41,696 nt of DNA from an uncultured Acidimicrobiales bacterium (lineage in GTDB: Bacteria; Actinomycetota; Acidimicrobiia; Acidimicrobiales; SZUA-35), in assembly GCA_937922045.1 (NCBI GenBank), contig CAKZXA010000102.1, forward strand, positions 1 through 41,696. The letters are read 5' to 3'. The position numbers were made by a program, and so were the translations under genes. The notes beneath the pieces were generated by a model. That model did no database searches. It was not told where the DNA came from and worked only from the letters and a program-made list of their open reading frames with translations. Below, piece after piece: positions 16,327 to 26,005 of the stretch (the stretch's first letter is position 1; every line of letters starts with the position of its first letter).

Positions 16327-17325
16327 GTGATCGATCTACGTTCCGATACCGTGACCCGACCTTCGACCCCGATGCGTCAAGCCATGTTCGATGCCGAAGT
16401 GGGCGATGACGTGTGGGGCGATGACCCAACCGTCAATCGCCTCCAGGCCACAGCGGCCGAACTCTTCGGCAAAGAAGCAGGGCTCTACCTTCCTTCGGGC
16501 ACGCAGAGCAACCTTGCCGCTCTTATGGCTCACTGCGGTCGAGGCGACGAGTACATCGTGGGAGACAACGCTCACACCTATAAATACGAAGCCGGTGGGG
16601 CCGCCGTGCTGGCAAGCATTCAGCCCCAACCGGTACGCATGCTGGATGACGGTCGGCTCGACCTCAACCACGCCGCTTCCGTCATCAAGCCTGATGATCC
16701 GCACTTTGCCCGCAGCAAGCTGCTGTGCATAGAAAACACACACGACGGCAAGGCGCTGCCCACCAGCTTTCACGATGAGGCCGCGGCTCTCGCCGAAGAC
16801 CACGGACTCAGCATGCACCTCGACGGCGCACGCTCCTGCAACGCTGCTGTCGCTCTCGGTGTCTCTCCAGCCGAGCTGATGGCGCCGTTCGACACGGTAT
16901 CGATCTGTCTCTCGAAAGGCCTGGGGGCACCGGTTGGGTCGGTGCTGGTTGGTTCAAAGGATCTCATCGCTGCGGCCTATCGCTGCCGCAAGATCCTGGG
17001 CGGTGGTATGCGCCAAGCCGGGGGTTTGGCGGCCGCAGGCCTCTATGCCCTTGAGCACAATATCGACCGGCTGACCGACGATCACGCCAGGGCAACAAGG
17101 CTGGCTGAAGGTCTGGCCGAGCTTGGCGTGCCGGTGACCCACAACACCAACATGGTCTTCGCCGATTTCGGTCCGTCGGGAGAGGCCGTGGCCAAGGCTG
17201 CGAACGACGCCAACATCCTGCTCGCCGTGAACGACGGCTCTTGTCGCCTCGTCACCCACCTCGACGTTGACGATGATGGCGTGGAGTCGGTGATCGCTAC
17301 TGTCGGGCGTGCCCTTGGCCGCTGA
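16327..17325 (+). CDS. ltaE: Low-specificity L-threonine aldolase
   Basis: A 332-residue PLP enzyme that cleaves L-threonine or L-allo-threonine to glycine and acetaldehyde. Family landmarks are MIDLRSDTVTRPS at the N-terminus, VGDDVWGDDPTVNRLQ (24-40), PSGTQSNLAAL, HTYKYEAGG around the stacking residue His83, HLDGAR with Asp166, and SICLSKGLGAPVGS with Lys197 as the cofactor-binding lysine. The GTG at 16327 gives exactly the family N-terminus. The 3' end overlaps the Nudix gene by 17 bases, so the two are likely translated together. Confidence 0.94.
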   Translation: MIDLRSDTVTRPSTPMRQAMFDAEVGDDVWGDDPTVNRLQATAAELFGKEAGLYLPSGTQSNLAALMAHCGRGDEYIVGDNAHTYKYEAGGAAVLASIQPQPVRMLDDGRLDLNHAASVIKPDDPHFARSKLLCIENTHDGKALPTSFHDEAAALAEDHGLSMHLDGARSCNAAVALGVSPAELMAPFDTVSICLSKGLGAPVGSVLVGSKDLIAAAYRCRKILGGGMRQAGGLAAAGLYALEHNIDRLTDDHARATRLAEGLAELGVPVTHNTNMVFADFGPSGEAVAKAANDANILLAVNDGSCRLVTHLDVDDDGVESVIATVGRALGR

Positions 17326-17923
17326 CGTTCTGCGCCCTGGATCGGACCGGCTGCGGCAAGTGCTCGGCCCCGCCCCATCCGAGCCAAGCCAGCCCGACGT
17401 TCCCAGCGCTTCAGTTGCCGCTATCTTCAGGCCAACCGACGCGGGAACCGAGCTGCTCTTCATCCAACGCGCCACCCGACAGAGCGATCCGTGGTCGGGG
17501 CAGATGGCGTTTCCTGGCGGCAGAACTGAAGAAGTGGACGCCACCTTCGCCGCCACCGCCGAGCGCGAAACCCATGAAGAGATCGGGCTCGACTTGAAGC
17601 AAGCAGGAGCGAAGGAGCTCGGGGCGCTATCGCCTCTCGACGGGGGCCGCGCCGTCAACAAGCTGACGCTGGTCACCGCTCACGCCTACTGGCTCGACAA
17701 GACACCCACGTCGATCACCCCGAACGAGGAGGTGGCCGATGTGGTCTGGGTGCCGGTAGACGAGCTGGCAAACCCCAGCCGTTACATCGACTACGTCTAT
17801 CCCGGAAACGGCATGACCTTTCCCGGGGTACAGCTCGACCGCTCCGACCAAGTCGTGTGGGGTCTAACGCTGCGCTTTCTCGGTGATCTCTTCCAGCGGC
17901 TTGAGCATCCCTTCATCGTCTAG
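17309..17923 (+). CDS. Nudix hydrolase, CoA-pyrophosphatase-like
   Basis: A 204-residue Nudix protein. The box FPGGRTEEVDATFAATAERE followed by THEEIGLDL contains the REx2EE core and has the spacing seen in CoA diphosphatase (NudL/CoAse) proteins, which cut CoA to phosphopantetheine and 3',5'-ADP. The upstream RATRQSDPWSGQMAFPGG also matches the CoAse signature (SGQxxFPGG). The GTG start at 17309 lies inside the threonine aldolase gene, 17 bases before its stop, indicating translational coupling. It is convergent with the DEAD-box helicase gene, 25 bp away. The true substrate is not proven. Confidence 0.88.
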   Translation: MPLAADVLRPGSDRLRQVLGPAPSEPSQPDVPSASVAAIFRPTDAGTELLFIQRATRQSDPWSGQMAFPGGRTEEVDATFAATAERETHEEIGLDLKQAGAKELGALSPLDGGRAVNKLTLVTAHAYWLDKTPTSITPNEEVADVVWVPVDELANPSRYIDYVYPGNGMTFPGVQLDRSDQVVWGLTLRFLGDLFQRLEHPFIV

Positions 17924-17948
17924 GATGCTCGGCCGGCAAGCGACGCGA

Positions 17949-19592
17949 TCAACTGCCGGAACGAGCTGCGTTCTTCCGATTCTTCGGCCGAGGCTTGCCC
18001 GAACGTTTCGAGGCGCCTGGCTTCGAACTGCTTGAGGCCCCACTCGACGACTTCTTCTTTGGACGTCCGGAGCCTGATCGAAAGCCGGAACCCGAACCGG
18101 AATCAGACCCTGAACGAGAGCCACCCGATTCGGCCCAACGCTTCTTGGGGCCGCCTCGCTTCTTGCCGCTAGGCGCCGAGTTGCTCCCAGAGCCAGACTT
18201 CTTGGCAGCGCCGGGCTTGCCCGATCCAGACTTCGATGTCCGTGGCTTGCCAGAACCTGCCTTCGACCGCGACTTCTCACCGTTCTCGGAGTCGTTGTCG
18301 CCGTAGCGACCGTTCGAGCGCTTCGGGCCCGACTTCCCTGCCGCTCCCTTGCCGCGTGGGCCCTTCGAACCTCGACCCTTGCCCCCGCCGGAGTTCTTGT
18401 TTCCCTTGTTGGCGAGCGTGTCGGACGCGGGGCCAGACTTTGCCACCCCAGCCAGACGGGCACCGCGGTTCGGCGACTCAACCGGATCCTCAAAATCGCG
18501 GTCGAGGCCTAACTTGTCCTGCATCTTCTGGGCGTCGCGCACCTGGCTAGGGTCGAGAAACGAAACGACCATACCTTCGGCACCAGCCCGAGCGGTTCGG
18601 CCCGAACGGTGCACATAGTCTTTGACGTCGGCGGGCGGATCGTAGTGAGCGACACAGGCAACACCGTCGACGTGGATGCCACGGGCCGCCACGTCGGTGG
18701 CCACCAGTGCTTGCACCTTGCCTTCGGTAAACACCTGCAGGGCTCGGTCACGCTGGGACTGCGACCGGCCGCCGTGAATATTGCCGGCGCTCACTCCGTG
18801 CTGACGAAGCTGGCGGGCCAGGCGATCGACGCCATGGCGGGTCCGGACGAAGACAACGGTTTGACCGACGTCGTCGATGATGTCGGCCAGGTAGGGCAGA
18901 CGCTGGTTCTTCGCGACCCTGATGAAGCGATGCTCCATCACGCTCAGGTCTGGTTCAAGTTCGGCCACGGCGTGCTCGATTGGGTCGGTCTGGTACTTGT
19001 CGACCAGAACCTTTACATCGTTATCGAGGGTTGCCGAGAACAGAACCGTCTGACGATTCTCGTTCGTCATGTCGAGGATGCGCCGCACGTCGGGTAGGAA
19101 TCCCATATCGGCCATGCGATCGGCCTCGTCTACAATCGCGATCTCAACGTCTTCGAGACTGAGCGCCCGCTGGTTGACCAGATCGAGAAGTCGGCCCGGA
19201 CATGCGATCAACAGATCGACACCCTGACGCAATGCCTTCACCTGCGGGGTCAAGCCTTTGCCGCCGTAGATGGCCAGCAGGTTACGATCGACCGCATAAG
19301 CCAGAGGTTCTAGCTCGCGAGCGATCTGTTCGGCTAGCTCGCGGGTTGGTGAAAGGATAAGACCCTTGGGCCGCTTCTTCTCCGCAGGAGCGAGGCGAGC
19401 CAGAGCGGGCAATCCAAAAGCGAGGGTCTTGCCCGATCCGGTTGGGGCGCGACCAAGAATGTCGTGACCTAGTAGAGCATCAGGGATTGTCAAGGTCTGA
19501 ATCTCGAACGGTTCGACGATGCGAGCCATTCGAAGAGCCTCGACCAGTTCGCCTGGAACACCAAGCTCGGAAAAGGTGGATGGATTGGACAC
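17949..19592 (-). CDS. DEAD-box RNA helicase
   Basis: A 547-residue ATP-dependent RNA helicase of the RhlE/CsdA type. The motifs run in order: Q-motif region FEIQTLTIP, motif I APTGSGKT (49-56), PTRELAEQ, GG, CPGRLLD, motif II DEAD (155-158), motif III SAT (186-188), then in the second RecA lobe VVFVRTRHGVDRLARQL, IHGGRSQSQRDRAL, ATDVAARGIHVDGV and HRSGRTARAG. The last ~145 residues (from about 400) are a basic Lys/Arg/Gly/Ser tail with many GSGK-like units. Such tails usually add non-specific RNA binding. The ATG at 19592 places the Q motif correctly. It is preceded by a 141-bp gap from the lipoprotein gene, so probably has its own promoter. Confidence 0.93.
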   Translation of the reverse strand: MSNPSTFSELGVPGELVEALRMARIVEPFEIQTLTIPDALLGHDILGRAPTGSGKTLAFGLPALARLAPAEKKRPKGLILSPTRELAEQIARELEPLAYAVDRNLLAIYGGKGLTPQVKALRQGVDLLIACPGRLLDLVNQRALSLEDVEIAIVDEADRMADMGFLPDVRRILDMTNENRQTVLFSATLDNDVKVLVDKYQTDPIEHAVAELEPDLSVMEHRFIRVAKNQRLPYLADIIDDVGQTVVFVRTRHGVDRLARQLRQHGVSAGNIHGGRSQSQRDRALQVFTEGKVQALVATDVAARGIHVDGVACVAHYDPPADVKDYVHRSGRTARAGAEGMVVSFLDPSQVRDAQKMQDKLGLDRDFEDPVESPNRGARLAGVAKSGPASDTLANKGNKNSGGGKGRGSKGPRGKGAAGKSGPKRSNGRYGDNDSENGEKSRSKAGSGKPRTSKSGSGKPGAAKKSGSGSNSAPSGKKRGGPKKRWAESGGSRSGSDSGSGSGFRSGSGRPKKKSSSGASSSSKPGASKRSGKPRPKNRKNAARSGS

Positions 19593-19733
19593 AACACTCC
19601 TGCCTTGCCCCCGACACGGCTAGACGGAGCAACGAAGTTACCAGTCTAGGCGAAGCCCACACCCTTCCAGGCCACGCGAACACCAAGGGTGACGGGCGGC
19701 ACCCTCTTTCGGCACTCTGCGCCAACCCGTAGG

Positions 19734-20462
19734 TCAGCCGCTACCGACGCCGTTCAGGAGGTTGAAGAGGCTCGTGCCGCACGCCTCTCGGGTCAACACT
19801 TCGGGTGTGATCGACGTCGAGTCGGCGTTGACGATGTCGCCAAACTCGCCATACAGACACTCGGCCAATGCTCGGTCGACCCCGAACACCTCGGCGATCT
19901 GGTCGATGACGACGTCGGGGTCCGACCCGTCGGCAACCTCCCCCGGTCCACCGTTCTGGCCAGCGACCAGTACCGAATCGGCCGAGACCCCACACTCGTC
20001 ATCGATAGCGGCGTTTAGCTCCGAAAAAGATCCGGCCAGAACGGCTCGATCCATGGAGGCCAGGTCGGTGGCTAGAGCCGGATCGCCAAGATCGTAGGCG
20101 TAGCGGCCGGCCACCTCGGCAATACTCCGGTAGCCGTCGCGAACATCGGAAGCTGCACTCAGCAGCTCGACCGGACTGACCTCGATCAGCTCGTTCAGCT
20201 CGGTATCGACCGCCTCGAACGAATCGGCGTCGAACGACCCGTTCAACGTGCCCAGCGACCCTACGAACTCGCCAGCCTGAGCACAGAAGGCATCCCCCTG
20301 GAGCACCTCCGTTTGCTCGCCATCGGTGCCCTCGTCATCCGATCGCTCGCCATCGGCGCGTTCAGCTTCAGCGCTGCAGGCGGCCAAGGAGAACAGGGCG
20401 AGCAACATCACCAAACGCAGCGCCATCCAGGCAAACGCTCGTGTCGCACGTAGACGAATCAT
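19734..20462 (-). CDS. Hypothetical lipoprotein, 242 residues
   Basis: The N-terminus has Arg residues, a hydrophobic stretch and the lipobox SLAAC, a clear lipoprotein signal peptide cleaved before Cys29. An acidic linker (Glu/Asp/Gly-rich) follows. The mature part is mostly helical with four further cysteines (in DAFCAQAG, DDECGVS, AECLYGE and REACGTS), which may form disulphides outside the cell. I do not recognise a family. The gene starts 30 bp after the stop of the last ABC transporter gene and on the same strand, so it is likely the last gene of that operon. Confidence 0.75.
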   Translation of the reverse strand: MIRLRATRAFAWMALRLVMLLALFSLAACSAEAERADGERSDDEGTDGEQTEVLQGDAFCAQAGEFVGSLGTLNGSFDADSFEAVDTELNELIEVSPVELLSAASDVRDGYRSIAEVAGRYAYDLGDPALATDLASMDRAVLAGSFSELNAAIDDECGVSADSVLVAGQNGGPGEVADGSDPDVVIDQIAEVFGVDRALAECLYGEFGDIVNADSTSITPEVLTREACGTSLFNLLNGVGSG

Positions 20463-20492
20463 CGTGATGAGAAGGCTACTGGTTTCGACAAC

Positions 20493-21416
20493 TCAGAACG
20501 TAGCGCCGGGGTTGTCTTCGACGCCCACGAAGTGGCCGGGTTCGACCTCGACGAGCTCCACCCGTTCCGGACTTTCGTCCGCAGCCCATCGAGGACTGGG
20601 GATGTCACCGACAAGCAGAGGACGCTCGCGGCGTTGGCGAGGATCAGCGATCGGCACCGCCTCCAGCAACCGTTTCGTATAGGAATGCTGGGGGTTCTCA
20701 AAAATGGCCGGCCGGGGACCCAACTCCACGATCTGACCCAAGTACATCACCGCTACCCGATGGCTGATGCGCTCGACCACGGCAAGGTCGTGGCTGATGA
20801 ACAGATAGCTCAAGCCCATCTCCTCCTGCAGATCCATCATCAGGTTGATCACCTGGGCCTGGATCGAAACATCGAGGGCGGACACAGCCTCATCGGCAAT
20901 GACTAGCTCCGGCTCCAGAGCCAGAGCCCGAGCGATACAGATACGTTGACGTTGCCCGCCGGAGAACTGGTGGGGGAACTGTTCGGTGTGCGACTCTTCC
21001 AGCCCTACTCGTTTGAATAAGGCCTTCACCCGATCATCGAGCGCTGAACCAGACAACGTCTTGTGCACGTTCATTGGTTCAGCCACCGCGTCGCCCACGC
21101 TGCGTCGAGGATCGAGGCTGGCGAAGGGATCTTGGAAGATGATCTGCATCTTCTGACGGTGGGTTCGCATCGCCCGCGGGCTGAGCGTTGAGATATCGGT
21201 GCCGTCGAGGTGGACCGTACCCGCCGTTGGGTCGAGGAGTCGGATGATCAGGTGGGCCAACGTCGACTTACCACAACCGCTCTCGCCCACTACGGCGAGG
21301 GTTTCGCCCCGGCCGACATGAAGCGACACATGCTCGACCGCATGCACCTTGGAGCCGCCGCCGACGGGGAAAACCTTGCACAGATCATCGACCCTGACCA
21401 GAGCATCGTCAGCCAT
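20493..21416 (-). CDS. Oligopeptide-type ABC transporter ATP-binding protein (OppF/DppF-like)
   Basis: A 307-residue ATPase that powers peptide or nickel-type uptake together with the preceding OppD-like subunit. Walker A is GESGCGKST (44-52), the signature is FSGGQRQRI, and Walker B is VIADEAVSALDV. The C-terminal region contains the family element GPRPAIFENPQHSYTKRLL, followed by a short extension. The ATG directly abuts the stop of the upstream ATPase gene, indicating translational coupling. It is the fifth gene of a complete five-gene transporter operon. Confidence 0.93.
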   Translation of the reverse strand: MADDALVRVDDLCKVFPVGGGSKVHAVEHVSLHVGRGETLAVVGESGCGKSTLAHLIIRLLDPTAGTVHLDGTDISTLSPRAMRTHRQKMQIIFQDPFASLDPRRSVGDAVAEPMNVHKTLSGSALDDRVKALFKRVGLEESHTEQFPHQFSGGQRQRICIARALALEPELVIADEAVSALDVSIQAQVINLMMDLQEEMGLSYLFISHDLAVVERISHRVAVMYLGQIVELGPRPAIFENPQHSYTKRLLEAVPIADPRQRRERPLLVGDIPSPRWAADESPERVELVEVEPGHFVGVEDNPGATF

Positions 21417-22322
21417 CTAGATCTCCTGCTCCACCAGATCGAAGCGAGCGGGCTCGGAGGTTCCGTTCATCGACCCAAGCCGTGGCACCGAGGCCAACAG
21501 CGCTTGGGTGTAGGGGTCTTGCGGACTCTCGAAAATGTCGTAGACCGAGCCTTGTTCAACGATCTTCGACCGATTCATCACCACCACGTCGTCGGCCACC
21601 TCGGCCACCACACCCATGTCGTGGGTGATGATGATGACCGCCGCTCCCGTCTCCTTCTGAAGCTCGCGCATCAAGCCGAGGATCTGGGCCTGGATGGTGA
21701 CATCGAGCGCAGTCGTTGGCTCATCGGCGATCAGAACCGTGGGGTCGCAGGACAGAGCCATAGCGATCATCACCCGTTGTCGCATGCCGCCCGACATCTC
21801 GTGGGGGTACTGGCTCAACCGGCGTTTCGCCTCCGGGATACGGACCAGATCCAGCATCTCGAGCGCCCGAGCGGTTGCCGCCTTCTTGTTGAGCCCCTGA
21901 TGCAGCATCACGGCTTCGGCCACCTGATTGCCCACCGTGTACACCGGGTTCAGACTGGTGAGCGGCTCCTGGAAGATCATCGAGATGTGGTTTCCTCGGA
22001 TCCGACGCATCGTGGCCTCGTCCTGGGTGACCAGATCGATCGGGGCACCATCATCGGAGAACTCGTGACCGCCCCGGAACAAGACCTCGCCCCCCTCGAT
22101 CTTGGCCCGAGAGCCGAGCTCGACGAGGCGCATGATCGAAAGCGCTGTTACCGACTTGCCGGAACCCGACTCTCCAACGACGGCCAGGGTCTGGCCGTTG
22201 TGAAGGTCGAACGAAACCTCGTCGACGGCGGTGAACTGGTCGAAAGCCACGGTCAGGTCTCGGACCGAGAGAATCGGTAGCTCATCACCCTGGGGTTTGA
22301 GCGGGTTGTAGGCGGCTGCCAT
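21417..22322 (-). CDS. Oligopeptide-type ABC transporter ATP-binding protein (OppD/DppD-like)
   Basis: A 301-residue ATPase. Walker A is GESGSGKSV, the signature MSGGMRQRV and Walker [14 protein letters not shown]. The phrase [23 protein letters not shown] is typical for OppD/DppD. The C-terminal segment is shorter than in many OppD proteins and lacks the Cys-rich iron-sulphur motif often seen there. Its ATG overlaps the stop of the OppC-like gene (ATGA type), so the genes are translationally coupled. Confidence 0.93.
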   Translation of the reverse strand: MAAAYNPLKPQGDELPILSVRDLTVAFDQFTAVDEVSFDLHNGQTLAVVGESGSGKSVTALSIMRLVELGSRAKIEGGEVLFRGGHEFSDDGAPIDLVTQDEATMRRIRGNHISMIFQEPLTSLNPVYTVGNQVAEAVMLHQGLNKKAATARALEMLDLVRIPEAKRRLSQYPHEMSGGMRQRVMIAMALSCDPTVLIADEPTTALDVTIQAQILGLMRELQKETGAAVIIITHDMGVVAEVADDVVVMNRSKIVEQGSVYDIFESPQDPYTQALLASVPRLGSMNGTSEPARFDLVEQEI

Positions 22323-23230
22323 CAGCGGCCTCGCAGCTTGGGGTTGTAGGCGTCTTGTAGGCCATCACCGATGAGGCTAAGGCCGAGCACGGTGGCGAAA
22401 ATCGCCAGCCCAGGAAACGTGACGGCCCACCAGTTGACGGTGAAAGCGGCCCGCCCGCGACCGATAGCCAATCCCCAACTCACGTTGTTTACATCGGCAA
22501 GGCCGAGGAAGGCCAAGCCAGCTTCAAACAGAATGGCCCAACCCAGCACCAGCGTGGACGACACGATCAGGGTCGGCATAGCGTTTGGCAGGATGACGCG
22601 CGTGATAATGCGGAAATCCGAAGCGCCGATGGCGCGGGCTGCCTTCACGAACTCAAGGTTTTTGAGCCGGAGGAACTCGGCGCGGGTTAATCGAGCGGTT
22701 TGCGCCCACGACACGGTGGCGATGGCGATCATGACCGTCCACACCGAAGGGTTGAACAGGGCGACCAGCACGATGGCGAACAACAGCCCGGGCAGCACCT
22801 GGAAGAATTCGGTAAACCTCATCAGTACGTCGTCGACCTTGCCTCCGTAGAACCCGGCCAACGCTCCGATCATCACCCCGAAACCCACAATCATGACCGC
22901 GGCACCGGCGGCGACCCGCAGAGTTGTCCGGCCCCCGTAGACCACGACGGCGGTGAGGTCTCGGCCGAGCTGATCGGTGCCCAACAGCGGCGCGCCTTCA
23001 CTGCCGGGAGCCAGGTGAGGCCGGGCGATCAGGTCTCCTGGGTCCCGCTCATAGAAGAACGGGAGCACGAAGGTCATAATCAAGATGGCCAGGAAGAGGA
23101 TCAAACCGAAGACGGCCGACCGATTGCGGAGAAACAGCTTCAGTGCCTGGCGTTGAGGGGCGGCCGCGGTTTCTTCGTCGGCCGCGGCGGCCAGGTCGGC
23201 GCCGACATCGGTTGTGAACAGCTCAGCCAT
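22322..23230 (-). CDS. Oligopeptide-type ABC transporter permease (OppC/DppC-like)
   Basis: A 302-residue inner-membrane permease. It has a cytoplasmic N-terminus, the FLRNRSAVFGLILFL first helix and HLAPGSEGAPLLGTDQLGRDL, which is the OppC hallmark. Several further membrane segments follow, then the ATPase-coupling EAA-type loop near AARAIGASDFRIITRVILPNA (abbreviated by sense, about two-thirds along). The frame is open upstream to 23281, but the ATG at 23230 gives a typical N-terminus and an 8-base overlap with the OppB-like gene. Confidence 0.92.
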   Translation of the reverse strand: MAELFTTDVGADLAAAADEETAAAPQRQALKLFLRNRSAVFGLILFLAILIMTFVLPFFYERDPGDLIARPHLAPGSEGAPLLGTDQLGRDLTAVVVYGGRTTLRVAAGAAVMIVGFGVMIGALAGFYGGKVDDVLMRFTEFFQVLPGLLFAIVLVALFNPSVWTVMIAIATVSWAQTARLTRAEFLRLKNLEFVKAARAIGASDFRIITRVILPNAMPTLIVSSTLVLGWAILFEAGLAFLGLADVNNVSWGLAIGRGRAAFTVNWWAVTFPGLAIFATVLGLSLIGDGLQDAYNPKLRGR

Positions 23231-24206
23231 TGGTCTTCCCTGAGATTCGGATCCGTGGATCGATGACCCGGTACAGCACATCGGTTAGCAGGTTGGCCAC
23301 GATCACCGATACCGAGGCCAGCAGCAACACGCCGAGCAGGACGGGGGTGTCGCGGCGGGTGACCGCGTCGAAGGCAAGGCGACCGAGGCCAGGCCAGGAG
23401 AACACGCTCTCGACCAGGATGGCACCGGAGAACACAGCGCCGAACTGAAGGCCGAGCACGGTCACGATGGGGATGATGCCGTTGCGGAGACCGTGTTTGA
23501 ACACGACCGATCGCTCGCTCAAGCCCTTCGCCCTTGCCGTTCGCACATAGTCGGACTCGAGGACTTCAAGCATCGAAGCACGGGCCAGCCTGCTGTACTG
23601 GGCGAGGTAGATGATGCCCAGCGTCAACCCCGGCAGAATCAGATGTCGCAGAGCGTCGAGCATCGACTCCCAACGATTCCCGTCGAAGTCGACGGCGTGC
23701 ATGCCCGAGACGGGAAAGAACTCGAAGTTCACGCCAACCAGGATTAACAACAGCAGACCAGTCCAGAACGCTGGCATCGAAAAGCCGACCAGGGAGAAAA
23801 TGGTGACAGCGTGACTCCAAATACTGTCCGGTCGTCGTGCGGCCAACGTGCCGACAGCTACTCCCAGTATGAGAGCGAAGGCCAGAGCCGTAGTGGCCAG
23901 CAGCACCGTGGGCCAGATGCGTTCCAGCATCAGGTCGACCACCGGTTCACCAAACCAGATCGAGTTACCAAGATCGCCCTGCAGCACTCGGGTGATGTAG
24001 TTCCAAAGCTGGACGAGGAAGGGATCGTCGAGACCGTAGGTCTCGCGGAGTTCTTCGATCAGATCTGGGTCAGAGGCCGATTGGGCACCCGCTATAGCGC
24101 TCGCCGCATCGCCAGGGGCGATATGGATGAGCGAGAAGTTGAGCACGATTACGGCCAGGATCAGACCAAACGCTTGGCCGATCCTGGCCGCAAGTGACTT
24201 CAGCAA
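23223..24206 (-). CDS. Oligopeptide-type ABC transporter permease (OppB/DppB-like)
   Basis: A 327-residue permease with six probable membrane helices. Family features are the first helix plus HIAPGDAAS, LRETYGLDDPFLVQLWNYI, and GNSIWFGEPVVDLM, followed by the coupling loop RTARAKGLSERSVVFKHGLRN. It starts with TTG at 24206; an AGGT about nine bases earlier is the best available ribosome site. It is 46 bp downstream of the substrate-binding protein gene. Confidence 0.92.
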   Translation of the reverse strand: MLKSLAARIGQAFGLILAVIVLNFSLIHIAPGDAASAIAGAQSASDPDLIEELRETYGLDDPFLVQLWNYITRVLQGDLGNSIWFGEPVVDLMLERIWPTVLLATTALAFALILGVAVGTLAARRPDSIWSHAVTIFSLVGFSMPAFWTGLLLLILVGVNFEFFPVSGMHAVDFDGNRWESMLDALRHLILPGLTLGIIYLAQYSRLARASMLEVLESDYVRTARAKGLSERSVVFKHGLRNGIIPIVTVLGLQFGAVFSGAILVESVFSWPGLGRLAFDAVTRRDTPVLLGVLLLASVSVIVANLLTDVLYRVIDPRIRISGKTNG

Positions 24207-24252
24207 TGAACTATGACCTGCACTGGTAGATCCACAAGGCCCGCTCCGCCGG

Positions 24253-25986
24253 CTACTCGGAGAGCCAGACGTCGTGCCATGGGCTCATGAAACCCCAGAT
24301 GCCGTTCGGCGGGTTCTGCACTCGAACGTTTCGAGCCTGGTACCAGTCCGGCTTGCCCATGTACACCAGCGGAACTTCCTCACTGATGATGGCGGTGGCC
24401 TCAAAGTAGGCGGCTTGGCGCTCGGCGTCGTCGAACGTGGAGCCAGCCTTGGCCAGCAGGGCGTCGACCTCTTCGTTGCAGTAGAACGCGTTGTTCGACC
24501 AGATCACACCGGGTGGTTCGATCCGGTTGTCGCATCGGTAGCTGCGCTCAACACCGATCACCGGGTCGCCCCAGTTCCACACCTGGTTGTAGGTGAGGTC
24601 GAAGTTGCCGCCTGCTACCTCGGCTGACCAGGTCGGGAAGTCTGGCACCTGACGAACGTTGACCGTGATACCGATGTCTTCGAGGTTCTGCTTGATGAAC
24701 TCCGAGTCGTCGAGACCCCACGAGTAGGTCGGCATGTCGAGTTCGAAACCGTCGCCCAGACCGACAGACTCAAGCAGAGCCTTGGCCTTGTCGAGGTCAC
24801 GTTCTTCGAAGTTCGCTACGTCAGGGTTATAGAACGGGCTCCCGTTCTGGATGCCGGTGAGGTTCGACGAGCTGAGTCCGAGCTCCACGATGTCTCGCCA
24901 GCCAGCCTGGTCGATAGCGATCGCTACCGCTTGGCGAGCTTCCTTGGTCGACAGGGCTTCGCTTCGGGTGTTCAGATCGATCCAGTCGACCTGACCGATG
25001 GCCTCATGGCCTTTGGCTTCGACCACGAACCGATCATCGGCACTGAACTGGTCGATGGAAATCGCCGGAGCGGAGATCATGTCGTAGTCGCCGTTGTCCA
25101 TACCCAAGATCAGCGCATTGGCATCGACCACGAAGTCGATGATGATCTCGTCGAGGTAGGGGCGGCCTTCGATGAAGAAGTCGTCGAAACGCTCCAGCTT
25201 GATGAGCTCGGCTGCGTCATAGGAGGCCACCTTGAACGGGCCGGAACCGACGAAGTCGTCGCCACCGTTACGCGGGTGCTCCTTCATGTCTTGGCCATCG
25301 TCGAAGATGTGCTTCGGGATGATTGGCAGCAGACCAGGCGACATGGCCATGAGGATGGCCGGGTGGGGCTTGCTCAAGGTGATGACGGCCACGTTGGGAT
25401 CGGTGGTGTCGATCGATTCCACCGGCTCGAACATCGGCTTGAACGGGTGGTTGGCCTGGGCGGTCAGGATAGAGAAGGCGACGTCCTCGGAGGTGATCGG
25501 CGTGCCGTCGTGGAACACGGCGTTGTCGACCAGGTCGAGGGTCACGCTCAGCCCATCGTCGCTGACCTCCCACGCCTCGGCCAAGTAGGGCTGGGGCTGG
25601 TAGTTCTCGTCGAACAGCAGCGGGCTGGCATTGACCTGCGTGCCGGGCACCGCCGTGGCATAGCCAGACTGCACCGTGCCGTTCAGGTGCCGCACACCGC
25701 CTACAGCGGCAAACGACAGGGTGCCGCCAGCGACAGGATCACCCGAGGCTGCTGCCGATTCATCGGCCGCGTCATCGTCGGCGGATGCGTCAGCGTCGTC
25801 GGCGTCGCCGCTGTCATCGCTTGCATCGTCGGCTGAGGCATCATCACCGGATGCGTCGGTTTCGACGTCGGCGTCCTCGGCAGCATCATCGCCGCCACCG
25901 CAGGCCGCAGCGACCAGCGATAGGGCGAAGAGTAAAGCGAGTAAGCGCCGCAAACGCGACGCAATGGATAGACCTTCTTTTCTCAT
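24253..25986 (-). CDS. ABC transporter substrate-binding lipoprotein (family 5, OppA/DppA-like)
   Basis: A 577-residue solute-binding protein for peptides or related compounds. A signal peptide ends in the lipobox LVAAAC. An unusually long Asp/Ala/Ser-rich linker of about 55 residues follows before the binding domain starts at about residue 85 (GGTLSFAAVGG). Family 5 features include PYLAEAWEVSDDGLSVTLDL, DGTPITSEDVAFSI, VGSGPFKVASYD, and later DLNTRSEALSTKEARQAVAIAID. A strong GGGGGAG ribosome site lies five bases before the ATG at 25986. It is the first gene of the operon; the substrate cannot be deduced. Confidence 0.93.
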   Translation of the reverse strand: MRKEGLSIASRLRRLLALLFALSLVAAACGGGDDAAEDADVETDASGDDASADDASDDSGDADDADASADDDAADESAAASGDPVAGGTLSFAAVGGVRHLNGTVQSGYATAVPGTQVNASPLLFDENYQPQPYLAEAWEVSDDGLSVTLDLVDNAVFHDGTPITSEDVAFSILTAQANHPFKPMFEPVESIDTTDPNVAVITLSKPHPAILMAMSPGLLPIIPKHIFDDGQDMKEHPRNGGDDFVGSGPFKVASYDAAELIKLERFDDFFIEGRPYLDEIIIDFVVDANALILGMDNGDYDMISAPAISIDQFSADDRFVVEAKGHEAIGQVDWIDLNTRSEALSTKEARQAVAIAIDQAGWRDIVELGLSSSNLTGIQNGSPFYNPDVANFEERDLDKAKALLESVGLGDGFELDMPTYSWGLDDSEFIKQNLEDIGITVNVRQVPDFPTWSAEVAGGNFDLTYNQVWNWGDPVIGVERSYRCDNRIEPPGVIWSNNAFYCNEEVDALLAKAGSTFDDAERQAAYFEATAIISEEVPLVYMGKPDWYQARNVRVQNPPNGIWGFMSPWHDVWLSE

Positions 25987-26005
25987 CGCAACTCCCCCTT
26001 GAAGG

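Noticed and set aside
21210-22280. 356-codon plus-strand open frame opposite the two ABC ATPase genes
   Set aside because: The opposite strand carries clear Walker and signature motifs in both ATPases; the plus frame is His/Arg-rich without recognisable domains.
24931-25836. 301-codon plus-strand open frame opposite the substrate-binding protein
   Set aside because: Composition (Val/Gly/Asp/His repeats) is that of an antisense shadow; the minus-strand gene has a lipobox and family motifs.
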